DNA of 64,000 nucleotides from an uncultured Candidatus Saccharibacteria bacterium (GCA_947087275.1 CAMUBZ010000002.1:1-64000), one strand, 5' to 3'. Shown: positions 51,995 through 60,166, counted from the first letter of the stretch. Notes: generated by a model not told the origin, from the letters alone. Made by a program: numbers and translations.

Positions 51995-52000
51995 ATTGTA
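51995..52000 (-). promoter_or_regulatory. Extended -10 box of the truncated Mur-ligase-like gene
   Basis: TGTGC-TACAAT on the minus strand is 9 nt from the ATG at 51985, with TTGACA 15 bp upstream. Confidence 0.5.
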
Positions 52001-52203
52001 GCACAAATTCTGAAGTGTCAAGTAAAATTATAGATAACATAAGAGATATAACAGAGGTGATTGACGATTTTGAAAAATCTTGGATTTTTATCTGTTCAGA
52101 AAGTTGTAAATGTGATACAATATAGGTGTTGCGTTTAGCGCAATGCTCATTTTCATTTCGGGTGGATAGTGAGAGCGATTTTTCGTTTGAAATATCCACA
52201 CAT

Positions 52204-52280
52204 GTGCCCGTAGCTCAGTTGGATAGAGCGTTTGCTTGCGGAGCAAAAGGTCGTTGGTTCGAATCCAGTCGGGCATACCA
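52204..52280 (+). tRNA. tRNA-Arg (anticodon GCG)
   Basis: The 77-nt gene GTGCCCGTAGCTCAGTTGG ... GGTTCGAATCCAGTCGGGCAT-A-CCA has the anticodon loop TTGCGGA giving GCG, which reads CGC/CGU arginine codons; CCA is encoded. G1 pairs with U72 as a wobble at the acceptor end. A -10 box (TGA-TACAAT) lies about 80 bp upstream. Confidence 0.95.
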
Positions 52281-52303
52281 TGGTTAGTGAAAATGTCAAA
52301 AAT

Positions 52304-52326
52304 CGGTCTCTTCGGAGCCGTTTTTT
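52304..52326 (+). terminator. Intrinsic terminator of tRNA-Arg
   Basis: CGG-T-CTC, the loop TTCG and GAGCCG followed by TTTTTT, 24 bp after the tRNA. The tail of silent cassette 2 begins 7 bp later. Confidence 0.8.
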
Positions 52327-52332
52327 GATGTC

Positions 52333-52542
52333 CTACATATCTAATACAGTACTAAGGCAGCGGAGGGGGAAAGCATCGGCTCTTATATCAAAATTGGAAG
52401 GATCAAGTTTTTCATCACCGTATTCGTTATGATAAGCCAGGTTATCCGCTGAATAGGCTCGCGATGACCAAGATTGACCATATAGCCCCATAGACCTAAG
52501 AGTTCCCGACACGTTATACACACTGAACCACCCGCTGCGCAC
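52333..52542 (-). pseudogene. Silent FISUMP-type C-terminal cassette, copy 2
   Basis: On the minus strand it has 70 open codons from GTGCGCAGCGG: VRSGWFSVYNVSGTLRSMGL, then YGQSWSSRAYSADNLAYHNE and IRADAFPLRCLSTVLDM. The 3' end is identical to the other copies apart from GAT for GGT. It is head-to-head with copy 3, 92 bp apart. There is no upstream start codon with a ribosome-binding site. Confidence 0.75.
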
Positions 52543-52597
52543 GATTCTTGGTTTATCGACCAAAAATTTGATTAAATTATAGGGGTGAATGTGGTTT

Positions 52598-52622
52598 GAA
52601 CTTGTACAGCCTGTACAAGTTC
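52598..52622. repeat. 25-bp palindrome at the 5' flank of cassette 3
   Basis: GAACTTGTACAG, a central C and CTGTACAAGTTC form a perfect inverted repeat. Relative to 16238-16262 the A/T at position 6 is changed on both arms, a paired substitution. Confidence 0.8.
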
Positions 52623-52634
52623 GTTCACTCTTCT

Positions 52635-52844
52635 GTGCGCAGCGGTGATATTTATTTACCTAGCGACGATGGAACTTTTCGGCTTGCCGGACAGCGTGGT
52701 TATAAATGGTTATCGCGTTCAGCAACATCAACCACAGACGCATACTTCTTCGTCTTTAACCCTCACGATGTTTATCCACTATATAGTAATGGTCGTTATA
52801 ACGCTTTCCCCCTCCGCTGCCTTAGTACTGTATTAGATATGTAA
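52635..52844 (+). pseudogene. Silent FISUMP-type C-terminal cassette, copy 3
   Basis: It has 70 open codons: VRSGDIYLPSDDGTFRLAGQ, RGYKWLSRSATSTTDAYFFV, and FNPHDVYPLYSNGRYNAFPL then RCLSTVLDM. The G-Y-x-W-x-S-R centre and the V-Y-P ... R-Y-x-A-F-P pattern are typical of FISUMP C-termini. About 50 bp of upstream DNA (TTATCGAC ... GTGAATGTGGTTTGAACT) is shared with copy 1. Confidence 0.78.
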
Positions 52845-52851
52845 GGTGTGG

Positions 52852-52857
52852 TATAAT
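52852..52857 (+). promoter_or_regulatory. Extended -10 box of the 52864 gene
   Basis: TGG-TATAAT, 7 bp after the cassette 3 stop and 6 nt before the ATG at 52864. Confidence 0.6.
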
Positions 52858-52863
52858 AAAACT

Positions 52864-54729
52864 ATGTTTGGGAGGTCAAAATCAGAGAAGCCGGCGACGC
52901 GCAGTATAGATGGCATGAAGGGCCAGCGCAAGAAGGTAACCCAAGACCAGAAAACAAAATCTCCTCAGGTAGCGCAAGCAGAGGAGACAGTGCTGGATGC
53001 GAAGGTGCTGCCATGGAAGCCAGATCCGGCTGCTGAGGAGGCCGAGCAAAAAGCCGCCCAAGATAAGGTTCAGGCGGAAATTCAGCAAAACCGAATTATC
53101 AGTTTCTTTAGTGCGGATGCAAAGGTAGAGGTAACGCCAGAGGAAATTGTGGGTATGGATTCGCGGAGTCTCAAGGATCTCAAACGTGCGCGGGCAAATG
53201 AGCTGAGGCGAGCGGCGATTGAGACCGAAGACCCACAGGTGACGCGTGAGGAACGCGAGGCATTTTTGCAGAGGCTGGCTGATGGTAAGGTGACAGCACG
53301 GGATGAAAATAATTTCCTTTTGTTGGTGTGTGATACACCTAAAGATGCTACGCCAGATTTTGGCAAGATGTTTGAACAGATTGCGGCGGACCCGCGACAA
53401 AGGCAGATTTTGGCCGTGGCGGCGGGTTATAATTTGAGTAATTGGAAAGAGGTGGATAAGTCAGCCTTGCCCAAGATTTTGACCGAAGTTCAAGAAGATG
53501 GTGATGACTATCGTACGCCGGTAGGCTTTTTGAAACTCCGACGGCACTTTTTGGAGGGGATTCGGCCCCGAGCCAAGGAGCAGATTTATCGGGCTTATGT
53601 ACGTTCAATGAATGAGCTGGAAGCCACGCTGTATGGGGTACGGTTGGAATATTTCCGGCAGTTTGAGTTGTTGCGCCATGAGGCGCGTAAGTTGATGCCG
53701 ATTGTGGAGACCGCTGCAGCGCAGCCGACTGAGGTGCAACTTGATGTTTTGTCCTCAGAGCGCAGTGCAGAGTTGATGGGGCGGGCAGTAATTGACGGTG
53801 ACCCGTGGCAAGGGGGCGGTTTGGAACGGCATCTGAGCACACATGCGCTTACTTTGGCCAAGTTGGTGCCATTGTTTACTCTGCGGGTGGACGGTGCAGA
53901 GGTGTGTTTGTCGGACATTTTCCAGTTACCGGCGGGGCGAGCAGCGGTGATGGCTTATATTCCGGCGCAGGATGGCGTCAAGGTGCGTACATATTATCGT
54001 GTCAATACACAAGGATTTTGGCGCTATTTGCCAGATTATACACGGCGAGCGGATGGCAAAATTGATTTTTATTGTATTGGTTATGGTGAGGAGTCGGTGA
54101 CGGTGCCGATGGAAGTACAAGCGGCTTTGGCACAGATTGAAGCGATGCGGGGGGTGAAAGTTTTGCCCAGTACAACTGATCCAGAATTTTTGGCGGCAGG
54201 CACGGCGTTCGCATATGACACGCGCCAGGATTATCAGACGCAGTGGAGTTATGGTCGGATGAGGGGCGACTATTATCAAGAGGTGTCGGCCGAGCCGGTG
54301 AACCACGATTTTGATATTCACGGCTCCAATCAAAAGAAAGCGCCATATACTTTGAGCATAGACTATAATCGCTCGCCGGACTTTGAGGCGCGCACGATTC
54401 AGTTTGAGATTGAGGTACAAGATGCAGGCAAGGTGGTGATAGATGGGTTCAAGTCGTATGATGGGCAGTATAATTGGCTGTTTTGTCGAGATGGCAAAGG
54501 CCGTGCTTGGGTGGGGCAGGTGGAGGCGATTTCTCCTATGACGTCGATGGGAATTCGACGGGATTGGATTGCGTTAGGTGATTTTATGACGCCACTATAT
54601 GAACATACGAGTCAAGCGGGGATTTATGGCGATCGCAACGATACCAAGGGCGCGCGGCAATGCATGTGGAGTAATTATTTGAGCAACATTCCGTTGATAC
54701 AAGAATATTTGAGGAGAGTACAAAAATGA
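52864..54729 (+). CDS. Large soluble protein of unknown function
   Basis: The 621-residue protein starts at 52864 (MFGRSKSEKPATRSIDGMKG), 6 nt behind the -10 box. The first 75 residues are charged and disordered. Residues about 85-290 are helical (SRSLKDLKRARANELRRAAI, YRTPVGFLKLRRHFLEGIRP, ELEATLYGVRLEYFRQFELL). The C-terminal half is richer in beta strands and aromatic residues (RVNTQGFWRYLPDYTRRADG, FDIHGSNQKKAPYTLSIDYN, GAYNWLFCRDGKGRAWVG-like segment). No signal peptide or motif is recognised. It overlaps the HIT gene by 4 nt. Confidence 0.7.
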   Translation: MFGRSKSEKPATRSIDGMKGQRKKVTQDQKTKSPQVAQAEETVLDAKVLPWKPDPAAEEAEQKAAQDKVQAEIQQNRIISFFSADAKVEVTPEEIVGMDSRSLKDLKRARANELRRAAIETEDPQVTREEREAFLQRLADGKVTARDENNFLLLVCDTPKDATPDFGKMFEQIAADPRQRQILAVAAGYNLSNWKEVDKSALPKILTEVQEDGDDYRTPVGFLKLRRHFLEGIRPRAKEQIYRAYVRSMNELEATLYGVRLEYFRQFELLRHEARKLMPIVETAAAQPTEVQLDVLSSERSAELMGRAVIDGDPWQGGGLERHLSTHALTLAKLVPLFTLRVDGAEVCLSDIFQLPAGRAAVMAYIPAQDGVKVRTYYRVNTQGFWRYLPDYTRRADGKIDFYCIGYGEESVTVPMEVQAALAQIEAMRGVKVLPSTTDPEFLAAGTAFAYDTRQDYQTQWSYGRMRGDYYQEVSAEPVNHDFDIHGSNQKKAPYTLSIDYNRSPDFEARTIQFEIEVQDAGKVVIDGFKSYDGQYNWLFCRDGKGRAWVGQVEAISPMTSMGIRRDWIALGDFMTPLYEHTSQAGIYGDRNDTKGARQCMWSNYLSNIPLIQEYLRRVQK

Positions 54730-55106
54730 GTAGCGTGTTTACTAAAATTATTCAGGGTGAGATTCCCTGCTACAAGATTTATGAAGACGATAAAACTATA
54801 GCGTTTTTGGATATTGAGCCAGAAGCCGAGGGGCATACGTTGGTGGTTCCTAAGATTGAGGTAGAAAAGGTTTACGAGTTGCCAGAAGAATACTATCAGG
54901 CGGTGATGGCAACAGTGAAAAAGTTGGCTCAGCATATGGAAGCAGTGCTTGGTGAACGGATGCAAATTAAGGTGGTGGGGATAGATGTGCCGCATGCGCA
55001 TGTGCATATTTTGCCGGCGAGCCAGGTGCTGGTAAAGGAGCCTTATCCCAAGCCCACTGAGGCAGAATTCCGGGCGCTGCAAGCAAAACTACAACTCCCA
55101 GAATAG
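54726..55106 (+). CDS. HIT-family nucleotide hydrolase
   Basis: The 126-residue protein has MSSVFTKIIQGEIPCYKIYE, FLDIEPEAEGHTLVVPKIEV and the catalytic triad motif DVPHAHVHILPA (H-x-H-x-H), near residue 96. It hydrolyses nucleotide phosphoramidates or dinucleotide polyphosphates such as AMP-lysine or Ap4A-type substrates, a salvage or cleansing role. The C-terminus adds a short EAEFRALQAKLQLPE tail. Its start overlaps the stop of the large unknown gene (ATGA), so the two are co-translated. Confidence 0.9.
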   Translation: MSSVFTKIIQGEIPCYKIYEDDKTIAFLDIEPEAEGHTLVVPKIEVEKVYELPEEYYQAVMATVKKLAQHMEAVLGERMQIKVVGIDVPHAHVHILPASQVLVKEPYPKPTEAEFRALQAKLQLPE

Positions 55107-55140
55107 AAAGTTGTAGTTTGAGACTATGAGATTCGGTGTG

Positions 55141-55659
55141 TTATTCGATAGCGTTGTCAGGTAGGTCACCGGGTTGTGCTGGACGCTGGTCGAGAATATA
55201 CTTATCAAATTGATTTTTGACGATATGATTAGCGTCTATGAGACGTTGATTAAGTTCCGCCATGCGAGTTTGGCCACGGGCCGCGCTTTCTTGATATTTT
55301 GTTTGATATATATCATTGAAGCCGCCAAAGATATCTTTGGACTGAATCTGACCTGGATCAGATTCGTCGTTATCTAGACTACTGATAATATTGGCCGTAA
55401 TGGCGATTTGGGCATTGATTTCCTGTTCGGCCGCATCATTAACATTAACATTGGGATCACTGAGGGCATCAAGTAGATGAACGAAGTTTTGTTTGGCAAA
55501 GTTTTCATAATCTTCGGGTGTACCCTCGATTTCTTGCACTTCGGCGCGAGAATTATCAACGTCGAGGATTGGTTCGAGGGTTTGGCCTTGATGTTCGCTC
55601 ATATTTTCCCAGCCAGTAGGCTGGTTTTTAGCTTCTGAATTGCTAGGTGATTTTTCCAT
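55141..55659 (-). CDS. Acidic soluble protein of unknown function
   Basis: The 172-residue protein is Asp/Glu/Asn-rich with predicted helices (EQEINAQIAITANIISSLDN, AARGQTRMAELNQRLIDANH). The first 55 residues are disordered (SPSNSEAKNQPTGWENMSEH). No known domain, signal peptide or membrane span is visible. It lies 32 bp after a 60-residue protein gene and shares its promoter. The W-E-N-M-S element loosely recalls the start of the 48214 product. Function unknown. Confidence 0.6.
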   Translation of the reverse strand: MEKSPSNSEAKNQPTGWENMSEHQGQTLEPILDVDNSRAEVQEIEGTPEDYENFAKQNFVHLLDALSDPNVNVNDAAEQEINAQIAITANIISSLDNDESDPGQIQSKDIFGGFNDIYQTKYQESAARGQTRMAELNQRLIDANHIVKNQFDKYILDQRPAQPGDLPDNAIE

Positions 55660-55691
55660 TTTTTAGTTTCCTTGTTTGTTTTTGTAAAAAT

Positions 55692-55874
55692 TTATTGTAG
55701 CTCAGTTTCGATAACTCGGGCTTTGGCGTCATCATATTCGGCGGTAATGTCAACACTGTCATCGGGGTTTTCCTCGAAAATGTTGACAGAAGCGTCGGCT
55801 TTGGGCGACAAGGTGTCGTAAGGGTTGCGGTCGGTAGCATTCTCATTCTCTACCGGCTGAAAAACGTCGGGCAT
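55692..55874 (-). CDS. Small acidic protein of unknown function
   Basis: This is a 60-residue Asp/Glu-rich protein (MPDVFQPVENENATDRNPYD, then VNIFEENPDDSVDITAEYDD). AGGAGAAAC lies before the ATG, and a consensus promoter (55951-55979) reads into it, which supports a real gene despite its size. It is first in a two-gene transcript with the 55141 gene. No family was recognised. Confidence 0.55.
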   Translation of the reverse strand: MPDVFQPVENENATDRNPYDTLSPKADASVNIFEENPDDSVDITAEYDDAKARVIETELQ

Positions 55875-55950
55875 GTTTCTCCTTTTTGCTGTTGATTTTG
55901 ATAGAAGATGGTCGCCTGCGAGAGCGGCCGTGTTTTACACTCTTACTATC

Positions 55951-55979
55951 AGTGTAGCACACCATAAGCGAAATGTCAA
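55951..55979 (-). promoter_or_regulatory. Promoter of the 55874-55141 transcript
   Basis: TTGACA (55974-55979), a 17-bp spacer ending in TGTGC, and TACACT (55951-55956) on the minus strand. The leader is about 70 nt. Confidence 0.7.
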
Positions 55980-56013
55980 GAGGTAAAAGAATAGGGTACT
56001 TTTAGCACTGTGT

Positions 56014-56019
56014 TATAAT
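56014..56019 (+). promoter_or_regulatory. Extended -10 box of valS
   Basis: TGT-TATAAT is followed by 6 nt and the ATG at 56026. Leaderless translation is predicted. Confidence 0.6.
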
Positions 56020-56025
56020 ATATCT

Positions 56026-58737
56026 ATGAAGTTCACGAAGAGTTACGAACCGGGAGAGTTCGAGCCGCAGATTTATGCGGAATGGGAAAAAACTGGAGTT
56101 TTTCAGCCGCGTAAGATTGTGGCGGAATCTTTTGAGGCGGAGACGCAGGATTGTTACGCGTTAGTTATGCCGCCACCGAATGCAAATGGTAATTTGCATA
56201 TTGGGCATGGTCTGACGATTGCGATTGAAGATTCCCTGGCCCGGTATTATCGACTTCGGGGCAAGAGCACTTGGTATATTCCGGGGGCGGATCATGCTGG
56301 GTTTGAGACTTGGGTGGTGTATGAGCGGGCACTGGAAAAACAGGGCCACACGCGGTTTGAGTACTCGCGGGATGAACTTTACGCGCAGGTGTGGAAGTTT
56401 GTGGAAGAGCAGCGGGGCAATATGGAATTGCAACTGCGGGCGCTGGGGGCGAGCTGTGCTTGGCCGGATTTGACTTTTACGCTGGATGAGAATGTGGTCA
56501 GTCGGGTGTATCAGACCTTCGAGAAAATGTGGAATGATGGGATGATTTACCGGGGGGAGAAGTTGGTGAACTTTTGTCCTAAGCATCAGACGGCGTTTGC
56601 GGATATTGAGGTGGAGCACAAGGATGAAGATGGTAAATTGTGGGAAATTGCCTATCAGATAGCTAGTGTGCCAGAGGATATGATCGATAGTGCGTCGGAT
56701 TTTACGCATCGGGAAATTGTAGTAAGTACGACGCGCCCAGAGACGATTTTTGGTGATACGGCGGTGGCGGTGAATCCGGCGGACGAGCGTTATCAGGATA
56801 TGATTGGGGGCTTGGTGAAGTTGCCGCTGACGGATCGGTTGATTCCAATTGTGGCGGACGAACACGCCGAGATGGAATATGGCACTGGGGCAGTAAAGAT
56901 TACGCCGGCGCATGATTTTGATGATTTTGAGGTGGGCGAACGACACGAACTGCCACGGATTCAGGTGATTGGCGAAGACGGCCGGATGACTGAGGCGGCA
57001 GGCCCAGAGTATGCGGGTTTGACGACGGAAGAATGCCGCAAAAAGGTACTCAAAGATTTGGAAGCGCAAGGGCTGCTCAGGGGTGAGAAAAAGATTACTC
57101 ACGCAGTGGCGCACTGTTACAAATGCGGTACGGTGATTGAGCCAATGCTGAAGGCGCAATGGTTTATTGATGTGAAGCGTTTAGCGAAGGCGGCGATTGA
57201 GCACTTGGAAGCGGGTGAGATTAAATTCCATCCGGCCAACAAAAAGAAGGTTTTGATTAACTATCTGGAGGGGTTAAAAGATTGGAATATTAGTCGGCAG
57301 ATTCCGTGGGGAATTCCGATTCCAGCGTTCCGGCAAACCGAGACCGAGAATGCGCCAGAGTGGATCTTTGATACGCGGACGAACTTGCAGAAGATTGAGG
57401 TGGGGGGAGTGGCTTACTATCGTGATGAAGATACGTTTGACACATGGTTCTCGAGTTCGCATTGGCCGATTGTGTGTACGAATTGGCTTGCGGGCAAGGA
57501 AAACCCTTATTATCCTCTGAATGTGATGGAGACGGGGGCAGATATTCTGTTTGCTTGGGTGGCACGGATGATTATGATGGGGATTTATGTGACAGGCGAA
57601 GTTCCATTCCGCGAGGTATATCTGCACGGTTTGGTGCTGGATGCGCATGGGCAAAAGATGTCGAAATCCAAGGGCAACGTGATTAACCCGATGGACCTCG
57701 TGACTAAGTACGGCTCGGATGCGTTCCGGCTGGGGATTTTGCGGGGACGCAGTGCGGGGATGAACCAGGCCTTCTCCGAGAACTCAGTGATGGCAGGGCG
57801 GAATCTGTGTAATAAGTTATGGAATATTTCGCGCTTTATTCAGGGGATGGTGGATGAGAGTCACAGTAGTAGCCTGGCTGCGGCCGAGATGATTCAGGCC
57901 GAAGCTGAGGCCGAGATTGTGAACGAAGGTGCGGTGCGCGCTGGAGCGGAGATGCCCTATTCTACGGATAATATGGGCGAGGATTGGATTTGTCGCGAAC
58001 TCACGGCTTGCAAGGATGAGGTAGAGGACGATGTGGCAAATTATCGTTTCTCGGAAGCGGTTGAGACGCTCTATAGCGTGATTTGGGATAAATATGCGGA
58101 TTGGTTTATTGAAAGCCAGAAGATTTATAAGAATGTGCCGCTGCTCAAGATGACATTAGAGATGATTTTGAAAATGTTGCATCCATTTGCGCCGTTTGTG
58201 ACGGAAGCAATTTGGCAGAGTTTGAGCTGGACAGAAGGCATGCTGGTGGTGCAGAAATGGCCGACAAGGCTCGTATTTGACGCTGTGAGTGCTCAGAACT
58301 TTGAAAGCCTATGCACTGTCGTCTCGGAGACGAGAAGGGTCTTGACGGAACTCTCAGGGGCCTCTAAAGGCAAAAAGTGGGTGCTGCTATATGGCGATGA
58401 TAGCCTAGTGGACGACAATCAATTACTGGTGGCGAAGTTGACAGGTGTGTCGAGTGTGATTAGTTGCGAGGGCCAGCCACGGGGCTTGAGGTTGGCGTTG
58501 GCCAATCATGAAGTGTATTTGGATGTACCGGCTGAGGTGGTGGCGGAATATCGGGATAACTTGGAGCAGCGGGTACTGAGTGTGGGGCGAGAGTTGGATG
58601 CGCTGAATATGCGTCTAATGAACCCGAATTATGTCCAAAAGGCTCCAGCGGCGCTGGTGAAGCAGACGCGAGATGGGATTGCGGAAAAAACCGCTTTGCT
58701 GGAGCGGCTGAAGGGCGAGTTGAAGGTGATTGAATAA
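56026..58737 (+). CDS. valS: Valyl-tRNA synthetase
   Basis: This class I aminoacyl-tRNA synthetase charges tRNA-Val. The HIGH motif is in PPPNANGNLHIGHGLTIAIE near residue 45, the KMSKS motif in HGQKMSKSKGNVINPMDLVT near 545, and the CP1 editing domain lies between them (VVSTTRPETIFGDTAVAVNP, TGAVKITPAHDFDDFEVG). The anticodon-binding domain and a C-terminal coiled-coil arm (LLERLKGELKVIE) are present. At 903 residues it has normal length. The leaderless start fits the -10 box. No tRNA-Val or T-box leader is visible upstream. Confidence 0.97.
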   Translation: MKFTKSYEPGEFEPQIYAEWEKTGVFQPRKIVAESFEAETQDCYALVMPPPNANGNLHIGHGLTIAIEDSLARYYRLRGKSTWYIPGADHAGFETWVVYERALEKQGHTRFEYSRDELYAQVWKFVEEQRGNMELQLRALGASCAWPDLTFTLDENVVSRVYQTFEKMWNDGMIYRGEKLVNFCPKHQTAFADIEVEHKDEDGKLWEIAYQIASVPEDMIDSASDFTHREIVVSTTRPETIFGDTAVAVNPADERYQDMIGGLVKLPLTDRLIPIVADEHAEMEYGTGAVKITPAHDFDDFEVGERHELPRIQVIGEDGRMTEAAGPEYAGLTTEECRKKVLKDLEAQGLLRGEKKITHAVAHCYKCGTVIEPMLKAQWFIDVKRLAKAAIEHLEAGEIKFHPANKKKVLINYLEGLKDWNISRQIPWGIPIPAFRQTETENAPEWIFDTRTNLQKIEVGGVAYYRDEDTFDTWFSSSHWPIVCTNWLAGKENPYYPLNVMETGADILFAWVARMIMMGIYVTGEVPFREVYLHGLVLDAHGQKMSKSKGNVINPMDLVTKYGSDAFRLGILRGRSAGMNQAFSENSVMAGRNLCNKLWNISRFIQGMVDESHSSSLAAAEMIQAEAEAEIVNEGAVRAGAEMPYSTDNMGEDWICRELTACKDEVEDDVANYRFSEAVETLYSVIWDKYADWFIESQKIYKNVPLLKMTLEMILKMLHPFAPFVTEAIWQSLSWTEGMLVVQKWPTRLVFDAVSAQNFESLCTVVSETRRVLTELSGASKGKKWVLLYGDDSLVDDNQLLVAKLTGVSSVISCEGQPRGLRLALANHEVYLDVPAEVVAEYRDNLEQRVLSVGRELDALNMRLMNPNYVQKAPAALVKQTRDGIAEKTALLERLKGELKVIE

Positions 58738-58767
58738 AAGATTATTGGGATTGGGAGCAAAAGAAAT

Positions 58768-58806
58768 GGGCCGCTATAGCGGCCCTCTCCTAATATTAGG
58801 AGTTTT
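58768..58806 (+). terminator. Double hairpin terminator after valS
   Basis: A perfect 18-bp palindrome GGGCCGCTATAGCGGCCC (58768-58785) is followed by CTCCTAATATTAGGAG (58787-58802) and TTTT. Two stems lie in line between convergent genes. Confidence 0.8.
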
Positions 58807-58814
58807 CTTCATGA

Positions 58815-59420
58815 TTATGCGTTGGCGGAGATTTTTAAAGCGTCGGTAATGTATTGATTGACCTTTGTGCCGGCATTGTCTTTAATTCCCTGACGTTCTT
58901 CCGGTGACATACGGTAATAGATGATAGTGATTACCTCTGCTAACTCCTTAGTGATTACTACTGATTCCATAATATCTTCCTCCTCTTTATACGATTTTTC
59001 GGTTATGTTTTCGGACAACTGGTCGCCTAATAAGGCTTGAGCGAGATAGTCGCTCATCTGATGAAGACCTTCACTACTGAAGGCGCACTCAAGCAATTCT
59101 TCTTCCTCCTCTGTGCCTGTAGTTTGAACAAGGCGCGCAGAGTAATCATCTACAACTACGGTGTATCCTAACTGAAAAGCTATCGGGGCGAGTTCCATAA
59201 ATTCTGCTCCCCAAGTCTTTCGTAATGGGCCGGCAATTTTGTCAATATGACAGCGGATGCTTTTGACACAATCGATATCAGCGTGGTCATAGCAGTATTT
59301 GTCGTTGACTTTGCCCGTACTGGTGTAGGTGACGAAGTAAATTTTATCTCCTAAATAGAGACTACAGCCGATTAATTGGGCTGTATGGACGAGTGCTTTT
59401 AAATCTGTAGGTTTGTTCAT
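58815..59420 (-). CDS. Protein of unknown function with long structured leader
   Basis: The ATG at 59420 (MNKPTDLKALVHTAQLIGCS) is preferred for its GGGGGT ribosome-binding site; the frame upstream runs through a long hairpin. The 201-residue soluble protein includes GDKIYFVTYTSTGKVNDKYC, YDHADIDCVKSIRCHIDKIA, FMELAPIAFQLGYTVVVDDY and an acidic EEEEELLECAF stretch. The C-terminus (VITKELAEVITIIYYRMSPE) is helical. Family unknown. The promoter TTGACA/TACAAT lies about 170 nt before the start, leaving a leader with a 20-bp stem. Confidence 0.6.
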   Translation of the reverse strand: MNKPTDLKALVHTAQLIGCSLYLGDKIYFVTYTSTGKVNDKYCYDHADIDCVKSIRCHIDKIAGPLRKTWGAEFMELAPIAFQLGYTVVVDDYSARLVQTTGTEEEEELLECAFSSEGLHQMSDYLAQALLGDQLSENITEKSYKEEEDIMESVVITKELAEVITIIYYRMSPEERQGIKDNAGTKVNQYITDALKISANA

Positions 59421-59462
59421 ATTACCCCCATTTAAAGTCCGGTGGACTATTATTTTTTGCCA

Positions 59463-59514
59463 CTTTGGTAGCATTGGGGTCACTGGAGGGGAGCGACACC
59501 CAAGGCTACCAAAG
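59463..59514 (-). promoter_or_regulatory. Long hairpin in the 5' leader of the 59420 gene
   Basis: CTTTGGTAGC and GCTACCAAAG form the outer stem, extended by TTGGG/CCCAA and GTC/GAC with one mismatch and one bulge, around the 13-nt loop ACTGGAGGGGAGC. It lies 43 nt before the start codon and inside the predicted transcript. There is no clear T-run. Confidence 0.6.
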
Positions 59515-59595
59515 ATTGCAAGTATGGAGAATATATGTTAACGCTAATCATGGTATGGTACGATGGTGTAATCCTAATGGTTACTCCATGACTTC

Positions 59596-59624
59596 ATTGT
59601 AGCACAGGTTATGCTTTTTGTCAA
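59596..59624 (-). promoter_or_regulatory. Promoter of the 59420 gene
   Basis: TTGACA (59619-59624), a 17-bp spacer ending in TGTGC, and TACAAT (59596-59601) on the minus strand. The leader is about 170 nt. Confidence 0.75.
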
Positions 59625-59716
59625 TACTATTTATGTCATTTTTGGTATTTTGGCAATAATGTTTGGTAATTTGGTAGTTCCCTGTCGGGGTTCTTGTTTT
59701 TGCTTTCCTTGCTTTC

Positions 59717-59944
59717 CTACATACCTAATACAGTACTAAGGCAGCGGAGGGGGTAACCGACACTGCGTTCATACGGTCCACGTGATGGTTCTACAATAAT
59801 TCCGAATGCCAAATAATATCCACTTAGGATAGCCTCATTGGCTGCATTTTTATTTGAGCCTCGTGACGACCAATTATAGCCATTCTGTCCAGACCATCTA
59901 AAATTAGTCGTAGTATTCATAAGAGTAATTCCCCCGCTGCGCAC
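59717..59944 (-). pseudogene. Silent FISUMP-type C-terminal cassette, copy 4
   Basis: It has 76 open codons on the minus strand: VRSGGITLMNTTTNFRWSGQ, NGYNWSSRGSNKNAANEAIL, then YYLAFGIIVEPSRGPYERSV and GYPLRCLSTVLGM. F of FPLRC is Y here. The boundaries match the other copies. It is head-to-head with copy 5, only 15 bp apart, so CCGCTGCGCAC and GTGCGCAGCGG face each other as an inverted repeat. Confidence 0.78.
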
Positions 59945-59959
59945 ACTCTTAAGACTTTC

Positions 59960-60166
59960 GTGCGCAGCGGTGATATAGAATTATCTAATGCCGATAGCAC
60001 TTTCCGGTTTGCTAGTCTCCGTGGCTGGTATTGGTCATTACGTGGCTCTTCTAATACTACACTTGCACACAGCTGCGACTTCACTACCAGTGTTAGTCCA
60101 TCACGTGCCGACGTTCGCTATGACGCTTTCCCCCTCCGCTGCCTTAGTACTGTATTAAGTATGTAG
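59960..60166 (+). pseudogene. Silent FISUMP-type C-terminal cassette, copy 5
   Basis: It has 69 open codons: VRSGDIELSNADSTFRFASL, RGWYWSLRGSSNTTLAHSCD, FTTSVSPSRADVRYDAFPLR, then CLSTVLSM. The 3' end reads AAGT instead of AGGT before ATG-TAG. There is no promoter or ribosome-binding site in the 15 bp separating it from copy 4. Confidence 0.78.

Noticed and set aside
52864-54729. The large unknown gene as the expression locus of the cassettes
   Set aside because: It starts 20 bp after cassette 3 but its C-terminus has no FPLRC-like end and no VRSG region, and it lacks a signal peptide.
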